The notes below the pieces were generated by a model that did no database searches, was not told the origin of the DNA, and worked only from the letters and a program-made list of their open reading frames with translations. A stretch of DNA of 19,604 nt from CAZWRK01 sp964635875 (GTDB lineage: Bacteria; Pseudomonadota; Gammaproteobacteria; Burkholderiales; Aquaspirillaceae), in the NCBI GenBank assembly GCA_964635875.1, contig CAZWRK010000074.1:1-19604 (forward strand), written 5' to 3'. Shown here in pieces: positions 1 to 9,153 of the stretch. A program made the translations under genes and the position numbers. Numbering within the stretch: the stretch's first letter is position 1; each line of letters begins with the position of its first letter.

Positions 1-55
1 CCTATCCCTCCACCTATCCCTCCACCTATCCCTCCACCTATCCCTCCACCTATCC
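1..55. repeat. 12-bp tandem repeat, about 4.6 copies, at the window edge
   Basis: The unit CCTATCCCTCCA is repeated four times exactly, followed by a partial copy, and the array continues off the left edge. The plus strand would read Pro-Ile-Pro-Pro repeats, closing at a stop at 91-93. The minus strand has an open frame of Gly-Gly-Gly-Ile repeats that could start at an ATG at 80-78. Neither can be shown to be a real gene from this window. The edge position suggests an assembly break in the repeat. Confidence 0.95.
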
Positions 56-89
56 TAACGCATAAAAAAAGCCCGCTCATTCACAGATA

Positions 90-148
90 CTAACCCTGCA
101 TCCCCGCCGTGCAACGTTTAGGCGGCATGGGCGGCAGCGCGGGGTTAG
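90..148. other. G+C-rich imperfect hairpin in the gene-free left end
   Basis: CTAACCCTGC (90-99) pairs with GCGGGGTTAG (139-148) with one G-T wobble. Inside it, CCGCC (104-108) can pair with GGCGG (121-125). A T-rich run lies just beyond it on the plus strand (158-170). An A run at 64-70 would become T7 in minus-strand transcripts, but about 20 bases past the stem. It could be a terminator ending the long minus-strand operon at 174, but the T tract is not directly attached to the stem in that direction, so this stays tentative. I see no convincing gene in 81-173. Confidence 0.35.
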
Positions 149-173
149 CCTGTCAATATTTTTTTTATTTAAT

Positions 174-425
174 TTATCTCGCCCACTTAGCCCTCTTTTT
201 GATAGTCTGAACCTGCCGCCTCGTTATCCCGTAACGCCGCCCAACGCGCACCTCGCTCCGCCCCTGTTTCAATTCCTCAAGAACGAAAAAGCTGCAAAGG
301 CGCGTGTACCCGACCGCCTCAAAAAAGTCTGTAAGGTGCGCGGGTATCTGCGAATAGTCCGCAACGTCGTACCCGAACAGGGCGGACAACCTCAGGCAAA
401 CCTCCTGTTTTTTCCTTTCTGTCAT
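174..425 (-). CDS. small helix-turn-helix protein, 83 aa
   Basis: This is a short basic protein. Its C-terminal third (about residues 50-80, containing GRRYGITRRQVQTIKKRAK) has the pattern of a helix-turn-helix in which the RQVQTIKK helix would read DNA. The ATG at 425 is chosen over an upstream TTG at 470 because it forms an ATGA overlap with the stop of the preceding nucleotidyltransferase-like gene, the coupling used throughout this operon. It is the last gene seen in the minus-strand series and is followed by a structured, gene-free stretch. It could be a regulator or a small DNA-binding partner of its neighbour. The family was not recognised with certainty. Confidence 0.75.
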   Translation of the reverse strand: MTERKKQEVCLRLSALFGYDVADYSQIPAHLTDFFEAVGYTRLCSFFVLEELKQGRSEVRVGRRYGITRRQVQTIKKRAKWAR

Positions 426-1135
426 ACGCTGTTTTTGATGATGCCGCTGTCTGCCGCCCAAGCGAACCAAGAGCGAAGCCCCTGCACGTCTTCTTGCCCT
501 GAGCAGCAGTAGGTGTACGGCGAAAGTTTGTAAGTGTCGTGAAGCCTGCGCAGCGTCTCAACGTCACCGCTCTCAAGGGCTGACAACGCCGAGCCGTGCT
601 CCGATTCTGGCAGCCTCGAAAAGTCCCAATCGTTTTTCGGGTCGTAAATCGGTATCGCCACAAGCTCGCCAGGCGGTATCCTTACACGGCATCGGTCATA
701 CTGCGCAGGCAGGGCAAAGTGCTGCACAGTATCTGGCTCTGCGAAGTAGTCCCAATCACTGCGCACCTTGTCCGCCATGCCAGCCGCCGCCCGAGCTGCC
801 CGCACCTGCGCCTCTCCTTCGCACCCCGGTTCTACCCAACAGCCCTTCACCCGTGAGCCGCAAGCCCAGACCTGCCGCCCCGCGTAAGCCCTTGCCACCA
901 CTCGGTATGCGAGCTTTGCGACCGCCGGGAAATCCTCGAACGCCGTCACCCTGCGCCGCTCCGCAATCGCGTCAATTGCCGACGTGTCCCGCTTAAATTC
1001 AGCGAGCGCGGCGTTTGTTTCGGCTGCCTCTATCGCCCTCATCCACTTCGCGTAGTTCGCGGGCGTGGGCAAGTAAGCCTGCCGTGTGCGCGGGTGCAGC
1101 TTCTTGAACTGTTCGTAAGCCTTTCGCATTTCCAT
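422..1135 (-). CDS. nucleotidyltransferase-like protein, 237 aa
   Basis: Residues 93-98 (GSRVKG) followed by SDWDY at 126-130 fit the GSxxxG...SDxD signature of the DNA-polymerase-beta-like (MNT/KNTase) nucleotidyltransferase fold, in which the two aspartates bind metal and nucleotide triphosphate. The intervening segment is longer than in minimal MNT proteins and carries an Ala/Arg-rich stretch (111-120). The C-terminus (about 155-237) is a separate region ending in a Cys-Cys-Ser-Gly-Gln segment and a Trp-rich motif. The gene sits 17 bases after the stop of the 875-residue tail protein, with a G6 run just before the start that may act as an unusual ribosome-binding site. It overlaps the small HTH gene downstream. 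Nucleotide transfer is a family inference and the substrate is unknown. A third catalytic acidic residue was not identified. Confidence 0.7.
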   Translation of the reverse strand: MEMRKAYEQFKKLHPRTRQAYLPTPANYAKWMRAIEAAETNAALAEFKRDTSAIDAIAERRRVTAFEDFPAVAKLAYRVVARAYAGRQVWACGSRVKGCWVEPGCEGEAQVRAARAAAGMADKVRSDWDYFAEPDTVQHFALPAQYDRCRVRIPPGELVAIPIYDPKNDWDFSRLPESEHGSALSALESGDVETLRRLHDTYKLSPYTYCCSGQEDVQGLRSWFAWAADSGIIKNSV

Positions 1136-1152
1136 AGTTCCCCCCTTTTTTT

Positions 1153-3780
1153 TTAATATTCAACTGTGTCAACGCAGCCAACAGGCTCTCCAACAGGCTC
1201 GCCGTACCCGAACGGCGACCATTCCGAATCGAACCATTTTTGCAGCGTCTCGCTTTGTGTGTACTTGTACACCTCTTCTTCGCCGTCCGAGACTATTATC
1301 TCAAAAGCCCAGCACGACGGGCGTTTTATCTTGAAAAAGCGAGCGTCCTGTTTAGGCTCGTACAACCTGTCAGACGGGCGGAAAGTGAAGTAGTCAACGC
1401 CCGCGCTCGTGAGCGCGTCAACGAGGTTCATGCAAAACTGCCTGCCCCCAAACTCGACGATGCGCAATATCCCGAGCGGTATCGGCGCGTCAAGCTGCTC
1501 TATACCGTTCACCGAAAAGGACGTTACCGCAAGGCCGTCTATCCCGTCTTGCGTTATGTACTGCCCAAGGTCTTGATAAAAATCGCACTCCGTGAACCTG
1601 CAAGAGCATGGCAGGTCGCAGCACTCTGTGCTCGGCTGCTCCAACCAAAAGTCCATCGGCGTGGCAATGTCCAGCGCGGGGGCAAAGTCTGTGATGCGCT
1701 GCGCTATCAGGGTCAGCGGCCTGCCCTCAAACCTGTGCATAAAAGTCCGGCGAAAGTTCCACGCCGAATAGTCCGCCCCGGACATCATAACGAGCATGTT
1801 TAGGTTGAACCCGCTCTTTAGCATGGCCAGCGTCCCGAGGTAGAACTTGACGTAAAGGTCATCTGGCCTTGAGCCGTAAACGAGCGGGGCGGTAACGAGC
1901 GGCTCATCTCCATCGAAAAACGGCAGCGCGGGCAAGTGCGCGGCGTAGCCTACCTGCCCGGTCGGCAAATCCGATTCGAGGAACAGGCGCGTTTCAAGCC
2001 CCGTGGCCTCATCCTTTTGCGGCTTGTTTCCGTAGAACATCAAAACCCTTGGGCCTATCGCAAAAGAGCGAACGCCCTCCGAGTTGTCGGTTATCAGCGG
2101 CATGTACGGCGTGGGGTGCAGTTTTTTCGCTATGTTCTTCCCCTGCCTCAACACCGTCGGCTGCCATTGCGCCGTTGGCTCAAAGAACGGGTTTTTGTAT
2201 TCCGTCACGCTGTCTGGCAGGTCTGCGCCGTTTATCGCCTTGCGGCTGTGAAGCGGCTCGTCAGGCTTCAAAAAGTCGCTGATATAGGGGTCGCTGCTGT
2301 CTGCGAAAGAAAGGCGCGTGTAGCGCGTCAGGTTTGACCGTACGCGCCCGAGCTGCTCGCTGTCACAAACCACCCTCCCCTCCAGCATTATCGGCGGCTC
2401 ATCCTCCTGCACAAAGCCTTCCACGCCTTCGCCGTACACGTCCGTGTACTTGTAGGGGAACACCTCTACCGTCTTGTTCTCAAAGTCCGTTTCTATCCGC
2501 CCGCCAACGAGATGCACGAACCCCTTGAACAAGTCAAGAAGCAGGTAGTCGGGGTGAACGAGCCTCGCAAGCTCCACCACGTCGCCGCGAACGAGGCTTT
2601 TGTTTGACGGCTCTACCGTCACCTTGTAGCCCTTTTTTAGTTTGAAGTCCGGCGCGAAGCCGACGTACATGGACGCTGTTTGCCCCGGCTCAAGTATCAC
2701 CTCCTTGCAAAAGTTGGCGTAAAGCTCCGCGCCGCCCTGCACCGTGAACGCCTCTGGCTCGTCAACCAGCACCTGCCCGGTAGGCAGTGCCGTAACGGGG
2801 TCTATCTCGTACACCGCGAAGCCTATTGTTTTTGCAGTGCCAGCGGTGTTTTCGAGCATCCCTTGAAAGCAGAAAACATACCTGCTTTTGAAGGGCAGGT
2901 TGTTGGTAGTCCCGCCGAACCAAGCCCCGGCCCAAGGCACTGCGTTCGCGCCGGGGTCGTACTCTATCTGCGTAACGGGTATGGGCGAGCCGACCGGGCT
3001 TGTGGGCAAAAGGTCTGCCAAGTGCCCAGACGCTATTATTTTGTGGTCGCCCCCCTTGCTCTGCAAATAGTATTCACGGGAAAGCAGGTAGCAAAAGATT
3101 GAACGCGCCCACGCCGTGGAAAAAACCTGCCCTTTTAGCTCCCAGCCGATTTCGCAAAAGCAGATGCGCAGTACCTCCGGCAAAGAAAGCCAAGGGCGCA
3201 GGTCTTCCAGCCAAACCCGCTTAACGGGCGGGTCTGTGAACTGATGAGGCTCTGACAGGTCAACCCATCCGCCGTAGTCGCACGGTATCCAGCGGGCAAT
3301 GGGGCCGCCCGGCTCAAACTGCTGCTCCGCCAAGTCTGCAAGAACGCCCGCCGAAAGCTCCGCCGTGCCAAGGTCTGCGCTCGCCACCTTCTTCATGCTC
3401 GCAAGCTCAAGCCAGTGGTTTGGGCTTCGCCTAAAATCAAGCTCCCACCCCTGCGCCGTCCGCTGCTTCACCCAAACGCGGTCAAACGGGTACTGCCTGC
3501 CGTCCACCGTCACGCGGCACTCTGCTCCCGTGTCGCGGTTGTCGGTTATGGCCGGGCTGCCGTCCTTTGAGAAAGCGTAGTCGTTGTTCTTTGAGTGAGG
3601 CACAGACAAGGGCAAAAGGCCGTCGGTTATCAGCTTGTTCACGTCAGAAAGAACGTTCACGTCCTTAGAAAAGCGGGGGCTAAACCCGGCGGGCAGGTCG
3701 AGCGTCACCCATTCGCGGCCAAGTGCCTGCGCGGCCTCTCGCTCAAGCCTTACCTCTATTTTTGCTCGCACGTTTCCCAT
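1153..3780 (-). CDS. large tail-tip / baseplate-type structural protein, 875 aa
   Basis: This is a long protein at the 3' end of the tail module, directly coupled (TAATG) to the preceding 560-residue protein. The N-terminus (about 20-75, with the elements LDLPAGFSPRFSKDVNVLSD and SVPHSKNND) resembles the opening of tail-tip or hub proteins that I associate with Bacteroidota phages, where a similar 'sKdv.dl...PhsKnN' pattern starts the chain. The middle (about 280-400) is rich in Gly, Thr and aromatic residues, like an inserted beta-sandwich, and could be a binding domain. A Cys-rich patch (CCDLPCSC) lies in the last fifth. No signal peptide or membrane segment is present. By position after the tape measure it should form the distal tail or host-contact structure. 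The exact role (hub, receptor binding or adsorption) cannot be decided here. Confidence 0.75.
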   Translation of the reverse strand: MGNVRAKIEVRLEREAAQALGREWVTLDLPAGFSPRFSKDVNVLSDVNKLITDGLLPLSVPHSKNNDYAFSKDGSPAITDNRDTGAECRVTVDGRQYPFDRVWVKQRTAQGWELDFRRSPNHWLELASMKKVASADLGTAELSAGVLADLAEQQFEPGGPIARWIPCDYGGWVDLSEPHQFTDPPVKRVWLEDLRPWLSLPEVLRICFCEIGWELKGQVFSTAWARSIFCYLLSREYYLQSKGGDHKIIASGHLADLLPTSPVGSPIPVTQIEYDPGANAVPWAGAWFGGTTNNLPFKSRYVFCFQGMLENTAGTAKTIGFAVYEIDPVTALPTGQVLVDEPEAFTVQGGAELYANFCKEVILEPGQTASMYVGFAPDFKLKKGYKVTVEPSNKSLVRGDVVELARLVHPDYLLLDLFKGFVHLVGGRIETDFENKTVEVFPYKYTDVYGEGVEGFVQEDEPPIMLEGRVVCDSEQLGRVRSNLTRYTRLSFADSSDPYISDFLKPDEPLHSRKAINGADLPDSVTEYKNPFFEPTAQWQPTVLRQGKNIAKKLHPTPYMPLITDNSEGVRSFAIGPRVLMFYGNKPQKDEATGLETRLFLESDLPTGQVGYAAHLPALPFFDGDEPLVTAPLVYGSRPDDLYVKFYLGTLAMLKSGFNLNMLVMMSGADYSAWNFRRTFMHRFEGRPLTLIAQRITDFAPALDIATPMDFWLEQPSTECCDLPCSCRFTECDFYQDLGQYITQDGIDGLAVTSFSVNGIEQLDAPIPLGILRIVEFGGRQFCMNLVDALTSAGVDYFTFRPSDRLYEPKQDARFFKIKRPSCWAFEIIVSDGEEEVYKYTQSETLQKWFDSEWSPFGYGEPVGEPVGCVDTVEY

Positions 3781-5462
3781 TATGCGTTCCGGGGGTTTTG
3801 GGCGGGTATCTCGTTGCCGATTTTGCCCGTTATCAAAAGCTCTACATAGTCTCCCTCTTGGAATATCCTTATGCCGCCGGGGTCAACGAGCAGCCTTTTT
3901 GCCATGTACTTTTTGTAGTAAAACTCCCCCGTGTTGCCCGTCTCTGCCACCCGTATCCACCGCTCTGGCGACGTTTTTAGGGACTTGAAATAGGCAACTT
4001 CGTCGGGCGTGAAATTGCGCCTGCAACGCAGGGTTATGGTTTCTTGGTTTTTTATGTCGTTATGCATGTAACCGCCATATCGGGCAATGTCTTCCCGCGT
4101 GGCGGCCACCGGGACATCGAGGCAAATTTCCTGCGCTTCCTGCGTCACGCCCTTTTCCACAATGTCGCAAAGCATGGTGCCTATGCCGCCGGGCGGGGTC
4201 AGGAAATAAACGTCGGTAGTGGCCTCGCACGGGCTTTCTATCGAGAAAAAGGTTTCGTACCCGATGCCGTTAATGTCCATTATCTGCCCAAATTCGTCAA
4301 GGGCATTTGCCCGGACAAAATAATGGCTTATCGAAGAAAGCGAGGTCAGGGAAAAAAGGGCGAGCAGCCTCTTTGGGCTTACGTTGAAGCAATGTACCTG
4401 ATGCTCCGCAATAGGGTCGTACTCGACAAACTGCTGCGCCGTAGTGCCGTTTTTATAGAAAACGTTGAACGTAAGGCGCACTTTTTCAATGAGCGCAAGG
4501 CGTTCGTTGTACGCGCCCGAACACCAAAGCCAAGCGATTGATTCCTCGCCCAAGGCAAGCCGCTCAGGCTTGTTCGTCAAGAACGCAGGCCACTTAGGTA
4601 TATCAAGCTCCGATATTTCCGAATGGTCGTAAATGTACCGCTTCATGCCCCAGTTTTCTTCGAGGTCAAAAACGGAATTGTAAACCATCACCTGCTCGGA
4701 CGTTACGAACTCGCCCGCCTGCGGCTGACATTCGTCATCCTTGTACGTCCACCCGACCTGCAACTTGAACACGCCCACCATGGTCGTGTCGTTCGGGTCT
4801 TGCTCGCTCGTAACGGTCAGGTCGGGTATCTCTGTGAATATGGTGCGCCGAGCCTCCGGCATGTAGTCAATCGTCAGGGCTTGCACCGTGCTGCAATTCA
4901 CGACAGGCTTAAACCCCTCATACTTCGTTATCGGTTGAAATATGCCGTCAGCGTCCATCTTCAAAAGCCGCGCCTGCATGACGTAGCCGTTGAACTTGAC
5001 GGCGGTCGCCCCGTTCGTTACCGTCACGTCCGCCCCAGCCGCCTCAAGGGCCGACAAGTCCATTTCCGCGCCCGAGAAGTTTTCCTGCTCCCCGCACTCG
5101 TTCCACTCAATTATCGTGTCCCTAAACCCGTTCGGCCCATTTCTTATCTCCGTCTTTGCAAAAAAGAAATTGGCGCGGAGCATCTCTTTGAAGTTGATGC
5201 CCGCCCCGTTGCCGCTTGTGGGCATGTAGAACGTGTCCTTTGTGAAAGGTACGCTGTCATCAACCATGAACTCTCTCCCCCATATTGTGAAGGTCGTTCC
5301 GTTCGGGGGAGGTGTCAAGGTGGCGGCAAAGTTAACGCGGACGGTCGCCCGCGCCCCGACCTGTTCGAGTACGTCGCCCGTGCCCGGCTGCACCGTCCAA
5401 GCGAGGCGGTCGCTTACGGGCGTAGGTATCGGGTACGGCTTTGGTGCTGCTGTTATAGTCAT
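3780..5462 (-). CDS. tail structural protein downstream of the tape measure, 560 aa
   Basis: The gene starts on the last base of the tape-measure stop (TAATG) and ends in the same way into the 875-residue tail protein, so the three are a translationally coupled tail block. The sequence is beta-rich and soluble, with a Pro-rich start (PKPYPIPTPVSD), many Thr/Gly/aromatic residues and no membrane segment. A FTIWGREFMVDD stretch near residue 60 and a FKSLKTSPERWIRV stretch near the end look like packed structural domains. Immediately after the tape measure, siphophages normally encode the distal tail protein and then the hub, so that is the inferred role. I do not recognise a specific named family. 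Enzymatic motifs were looked for and not seen. Confidence 0.7.
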   Translation of the reverse strand: MTITAAPKPYPIPTPVSDRLAWTVQPGTGDVLEQVGARATVRVNFAATLTPPPNGTTFTIWGREFMVDDSVPFTKDTFYMPTSGNGAGINFKEMLRANFFFAKTEIRNGPNGFRDTIIEWNECGEQENFSGAEMDLSALEAAGADVTVTNGATAVKFNGYVMQARLLKMDADGIFQPITKYEGFKPVVNCSTVQALTIDYMPEARRTIFTEIPDLTVTSEQDPNDTTMVGVFKLQVGWTYKDDECQPQAGEFVTSEQVMVYNSVFDLEENWGMKRYIYDHSEISELDIPKWPAFLTNKPERLALGEESIAWLWCSGAYNERLALIEKVRLTFNVFYKNGTTAQQFVEYDPIAEHQVHCFNVSPKRLLALFSLTSLSSISHYFVRANALDEFGQIMDINGIGYETFFSIESPCEATTDVYFLTPPGGIGTMLCDIVEKGVTQEAQEICLDVPVAATREDIARYGGYMHNDIKNQETITLRCRRNFTPDEVAYFKSLKTSPERWIRVAETGNTGEFYYKKYMAKRLLVDPGGIRIFQEGDYVELLITGKIGNEIPAQNPRNA

Positions 5463-8400
5463 TATCCGAGCCTGTTTTGTTCAAGTGCGGCTTCCCGCTC
5501 CATACGGCGGTTAGCGTCGTTTAGCCCCACACCTATGCCTTCGCGGACTGTGTCGCCGACCGCCGGGGCTATCTGTGCGGCGAGTATGCGGCCTATCACG
5601 ACCGCCTGTTCGTCTGTGAATGTGGCCGTTACGCCGCCCCCGCTGCCGGGCTGCTGTGCGTAGGAAATCGTTTGTGGGGCAAGGTCGCCCACCACGCCGC
5701 CCGTTGCGAAATGCGGGACTGGCGTAGAGCTTGCAGTGCCCGGCACTCCCGCCCGCCGGAATATGTTGCGCCCGGCCATAGCCTTCACGCTCTGCTGCTG
5801 CCCCTCGTTCAATACCATCTCCCCCGGCTTCAGGTAGGCCAGAACCGTGTCGCCGTGCGCGGTGCGCGGCGCGTTCTGCCTTTCGCGGACAATGCCGCTG
5901 CCGAGCCGCTTGGGCTTCACTTTACCGCCCTGCCAAAACTCCTGTGCGTTTATGACCGAAAGCTGTGCCGCGCCCGCAATGGCGGCAACGCCCGCAAGGA
6001 TAAAGCTGAACGGGGGCGGTGCGCCCGTTAGGGCTTTGGTTATTGCAAGCGCGGTGTTTATCAAAGCCTCTTTCCTCGAAAGCTCTTTCCTTTTTTTAGC
6101 CCCCTCCTTTTCAAGCGCAGCGCGTTTCTTTTCGTACTCCTTGCGAATCTGCTCTTGCTTTGCGGCATTGCCCTGCGCAGCGTCAAGTGCCTTTTTTTCG
6201 TCTTCGTCGAGCTTTTGGAATTGAAGTTTTTGATACCGCTCAAGCTCCGCCGCCCGCACCTGAAATGCCGCGTTTGCTATGTTCTGCGCGGATTCAATCG
6301 CCGCCTGCTCGCCCGCTTTCCTTATGCTCGCCTGACGCTCCTTTTCTTTCGCCTCCGCAGCCTCGTTCTTTCTTTGTATCTCAAGCTCAAGCTCTTGCAG
6401 CTTGAACTCTGCGCCTGACGTGTCAACGTTGAGCGGTATCTCTATGCCGACCGAGGCAGCGAGGCGCACAGCAAGGTTTTCAAGCTCTGCCGCCGCACGG
6501 TCTTCGTTCGCCTTTGTGTCAACCTTGACCCCAAGTTGAGCAAGCCCAGCCTCTGCCTGCTCAACTTCAGAAATATTTTTTTTAGGGCTTCTTATCTCTT
6601 CTAACTGCTCCTTTGCAAACTTTAGCTTTCGTTCAGCCTCGTCAAGTTGCTTGATTAGGCCCGCGATGGCAGGGCTTTGCACGGGTGTTTTTTCAAGCTC
6701 TGTCCGCAGCTTTCTAACCGCCTCTTCGTAGAACCCGATACTGCCAGCCACGGCAGATTCCTTTCCGGGCCTTACCCTCCCTTCGAGCTCTTTGATTAGC
6801 CGCTCAGTCTCCTTTATCTCCTTTGAAAGCTCGGAGAAGGCCGTGGTTCTGACCGGGGTTTTGGCCAATATCTCTTTTAGCGATTTTAGTTGGGCCTTTA
6901 GCTCGCTCAATGTTTTGGGCGGCTCATCGTCTGTCAGCCCGGCCTTTAGCAGTTCAACCTGATTCAGTATCTTATCTGTGTCGTCCTTGAACTGCGATGG
7001 GTCTATGTCAAAGAAAGCCCCCTGTTCACCGTCCGGCCCTGCACCAAATATACTTTTTATCTGGTCGGCAAATTTTTGGAATCCAGACAGTGGCCCAAGC
7101 ACGGCAATCTCCACCGCATCAAACGCAACGCCTACAATGTCCAACTTATCCACAAGAAAGTCAAGCGCGGAAACAAGACCGCTGGCAGCCCCTGTTCCGG
7201 AGGTAAACTTTTCCTCAAGCCTGTTCAACGCCTTGTTGGAAAGGTTGTCCAATTTTGTTGCCAAATTATCGCTGCGAACCTCCGCTTGGAGGTACGCCTC
7301 GTTTGTTCCCTGAACCGCCTCGGTAAGCGCAACGTACTTTGGTATTCCAGACGTGATGATTGCTGCGGCTTGAAGGTTCTCAACCCCGAATATTTTTGTC
7401 AGGGCGGTAAGGTCGCCCTGCGCTTTTCCAATCTCCCTAAGCCTGGTCTCAAGCGGCAATGTGGTATCCTTCAGCACATCAACGCTGATTCCAAGCCTGT
7501 TAAACTCCTCTCTTGCCAATCTCGGTAAGGCATCCGCGCTTGCCAGCTTCACAAACACGTTCCTAAGCTGTGTTCCAGCCTCAGCACCCTTCAACTGCTT
7601 GTCCGCAAGCAGCTCTACCAGCGCAATGGATTCAGCTGTCGTAACATTGTAGATGTTCGCAACGGCACCAGCCTTTGTAAGTGCCTCGGTTATGTCCGGT
7701 ATCTCCGCCGCACCCTCTTTGGCACCAGCCGCCAACTCGTTTATCACCCTGTCCGTGTCATTGGCGGTAAGGTTGAACTGGCCCATAAGCGTTGTAAGGC
7801 TTCGAACCGATGTCTCAAGGTCGTCTCCAGCCGCCTGGCTCAACACGATTGCCTGCCTTGTCACCTCGCCCAATGCGGCAGCATCCTTTAACAGCTCTGG
7901 CCTTGCGCCACCAACCAACTTGAGCGCGTTGAGTATTTCGGGCCCCTGCTTGACAATCTGCTGACCCTCTATCTGTATGACCTGCAAGCCCCTCGCCACG
8001 TTATCCAGCTCCTTCAACTCATCGCCCCGCAGGCCTGTAAGTGCCGACAGGTCACTAAGAGCCTTTTCGTACTCAATAGACGCAGATATGCCAACCTGCA
8101 TGACCTTGGTCAGCGCGGCAACACCAGCAACCACCCCGCCCGTAACAAGGCCGCCCGTGAAGAAGTCGCCGAGGTTTGTGAGCGCGGCCTTGTAGTTGCC
8201 GACGTTGCCCGTAAACCTGCCCACCTCGGCCTCCATCTCGTTTATTTTCTGCTTCGCCGCCGCCGCTTGCGATATGAGTTTTTCGCCGAACGTGCTGTTG
8301 CGCTGCGCCAGGTCAAGGTTTTCTATCTGCGAAATGAGCCTTGAATATTCCAGGCGAAGCCCGGCAATCGAATCCTTTGGGACTTTTGTAGCCTTAAACT

Positions 8401-8611
8401 CGTTGTTGAGTTCGCGCTGCCGCTTGCGAAGCTCTGTTTGCTCCCTCTTTAGGGCCTGCGTTTCCTTTAGCAGCGCGTCGTAGGGCGAGCCTGCTTTTTT
8501 CGCAGCCTCTATCTCCCGCCTAATCTGTTTTAGGCGGTCGCTTATCTCATCCTGTTTCTTTGCCACGCCCAAGTCTTCGGCCTCGAACGTGAACAGTATT
8601 TTTGTGCTCAT
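5462..8611 (-). CDS. phage tail tape measure protein, 1,049 aa (TP901-type)
   Basis: Tape measure proteins set tail length and span the tail lumen. This one begins with a coiled-coil Lys/Glu/Arg/Gln-rich region (about 15-120). Next comes the conserved minor-tail domain starting near 'YEKALSDLSALTG', with typical downstream pieces: GAEAGTQLRNVFVKLA, NRLGISV and a LATKLDNLSNKALNRLEEKF stretch. A second long charged coiled coil follows (about 735-840), then a hydrophobic Ala-rich segment (about 845-890). The tail has Gly-rich motifs (FATGGVV, LAYLKPGEMVLNEGQQQ) common at tape-measure C-termini. If the usual rule of about 0.15 nm per residue applies, the tail would be in the 150-nm class (inference). 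The start overlaps the previous gene's stop (ATGA). This is the firmest evidence that the phage is long-tailed. Confidence 0.95.
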   Translation of the reverse strand: MSTKILFTFEAEDLGVAKKQDEISDRLKQIRREIEAAKKAGSPYDALLKETQALKREQTELRKRQRELNNEFKATKVPKDSIAGLRLEYSRLISQIENLDLAQRNSTFGEKLISQAAAAKQKINEMEAEVGRFTGNVGNYKAALTNLGDFFTGGLVTGGVVAGVAALTKVMQVGISASIEYEKALSDLSALTGLRGDELKELDNVARGLQVIQIEGQQIVKQGPEILNALKLVGGARPELLKDAAALGEVTRQAIVLSQAAGDDLETSVRSLTTLMGQFNLTANDTDRVINELAAGAKEGAAEIPDITEALTKAGAVANIYNVTTAESIALVELLADKQLKGAEAGTQLRNVFVKLASADALPRLAREEFNRLGISVDVLKDTTLPLETRLREIGKAQGDLTALTKIFGVENLQAAAIITSGIPKYVALTEAVQGTNEAYLQAEVRSDNLATKLDNLSNKALNRLEEKFTSGTGAASGLVSALDFLVDKLDIVGVAFDAVEIAVLGPLSGFQKFADQIKSIFGAGPDGEQGAFFDIDPSQFKDDTDKILNQVELLKAGLTDDEPPKTLSELKAQLKSLKEILAKTPVRTTAFSELSKEIKETERLIKELEGRVRPGKESAVAGSIGFYEEAVRKLRTELEKTPVQSPAIAGLIKQLDEAERKLKFAKEQLEEIRSPKKNISEVEQAEAGLAQLGVKVDTKANEDRAAAELENLAVRLAASVGIEIPLNVDTSGAEFKLQELELEIQRKNEAAEAKEKERQASIRKAGEQAAIESAQNIANAAFQVRAAELERYQKLQFQKLDEDEKKALDAAQGNAAKQEQIRKEYEKKRAALEKEGAKKRKELSRKEALINTALAITKALTGAPPPFSFILAGVAAIAGAAQLSVINAQEFWQGGKVKPKRLGSGIVRERQNAPRTAHGDTVLAYLKPGEMVLNEGQQQSVKAMAGRNIFRRAGVPGTASSTPVPHFATGGVVGDLAPQTISYAQQPGSGGGVTATFTDEQAVVIGRILAAQIAPAVGDTVREGIGVGLNDANRRMEREAALEQNRLG

Positions 8612-9153
8612 GCGGCAATTTTTACGGCTTCCAGCTTTATTTCAGCCGGGAGCGAGAGAGTGAGTATTACCCCTGTCTTTTGCTCGATTATCCGCGTAAC
8701 CTCTGGCAGCGCAGCGGTCAGCGTCCGGGACAAGAACCCGGTGCGCCGCCCATTTTTTGAAAAGCCGAAAGAGGATGCTGTCGGCATACCCTCCCGCTTG
8801 TGAACCGTGGCCGTTGCGAAGGCAGCCGAAAGTGCTTCCCTCGGCTCAAGCCCCCTAAGCTCGAAAAACCGGACAAGCCCCTGAATGTACGCGCTCCTGC
8901 CACCCCGACCGCTGCGCCCGCTGTAAGGTATCCGAGATGCGGGCACTCCAAGCTCTATCGCAAACCCGTAGCTAAGGGCGGACATCTCCCCGACCACGAC
9001 CGTGCTGCCCCTCGAAAAAACCCGGTACTGCACGCTCTCTTCCAGCGCCCCGGTAAGCCTGTGCCCCTGCGCCTCAAGCTCCGCCCTTAGCTCGGCCTGA
9101 ATGTGCTTCATGGCCGCCTCGACGGCTTCTATCATGTGCGCGGGGGCTGCCAT
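8608..9153 (-). CDS. tail-completion / HK97 gp10-like protein, 181 aa
   Basis: The residue pattern runs: an N-terminal amphipathic helix rich in Ala/Glu; TGALEESVQYRV; a beta segment; a YGFAIELG turn; a Ser-Gly-Arg-rich loop (PYSGRSGRGG); and a C-terminal TGFLSRTL followed by a helix. This is the layout of gp10-like head-tail joining or tail-terminator proteins, where the 'ELG' segment and the late 'fl..al' segment are typical. Such proteins cap the tail or sit at the neck. The gene abuts the 238-residue gene before it (TAAATG, no spacer) and overlaps the tape measure (ATGA). The family call rests on pattern only. A different minor tail protein is possible. Confidence 0.6.
   Translation of the reverse strand: MAAPAHMIEAVEAAMKHIQAELRAELEAQGHRLTGALEESVQYRVFSRGSTVVVGEMSALSYGFAIELGVPASRIPYSGRSGRGGRSAYIQGLVRFFELRGLEPREALSAAFATATVHKREGMPTASSFGFSKNGRRTGFLSRTLTAALPEVTRIIEQKTGVILTLSLPAEIKLEAVKIAA

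Noticed and set aside
153..158. TTGACA on the minus strand as a -35 box
   Set aside because: No TATAAT-like box stands at the right distance, and no gene follows within the window in that direction.
4623..5663. Long plus-strand open frame of 346 codons
   Set aside because: It is antisense to the tail genes, with an unnatural composition (many Arg/His/Val); it is a shadow of G+C-rich coding DNA.
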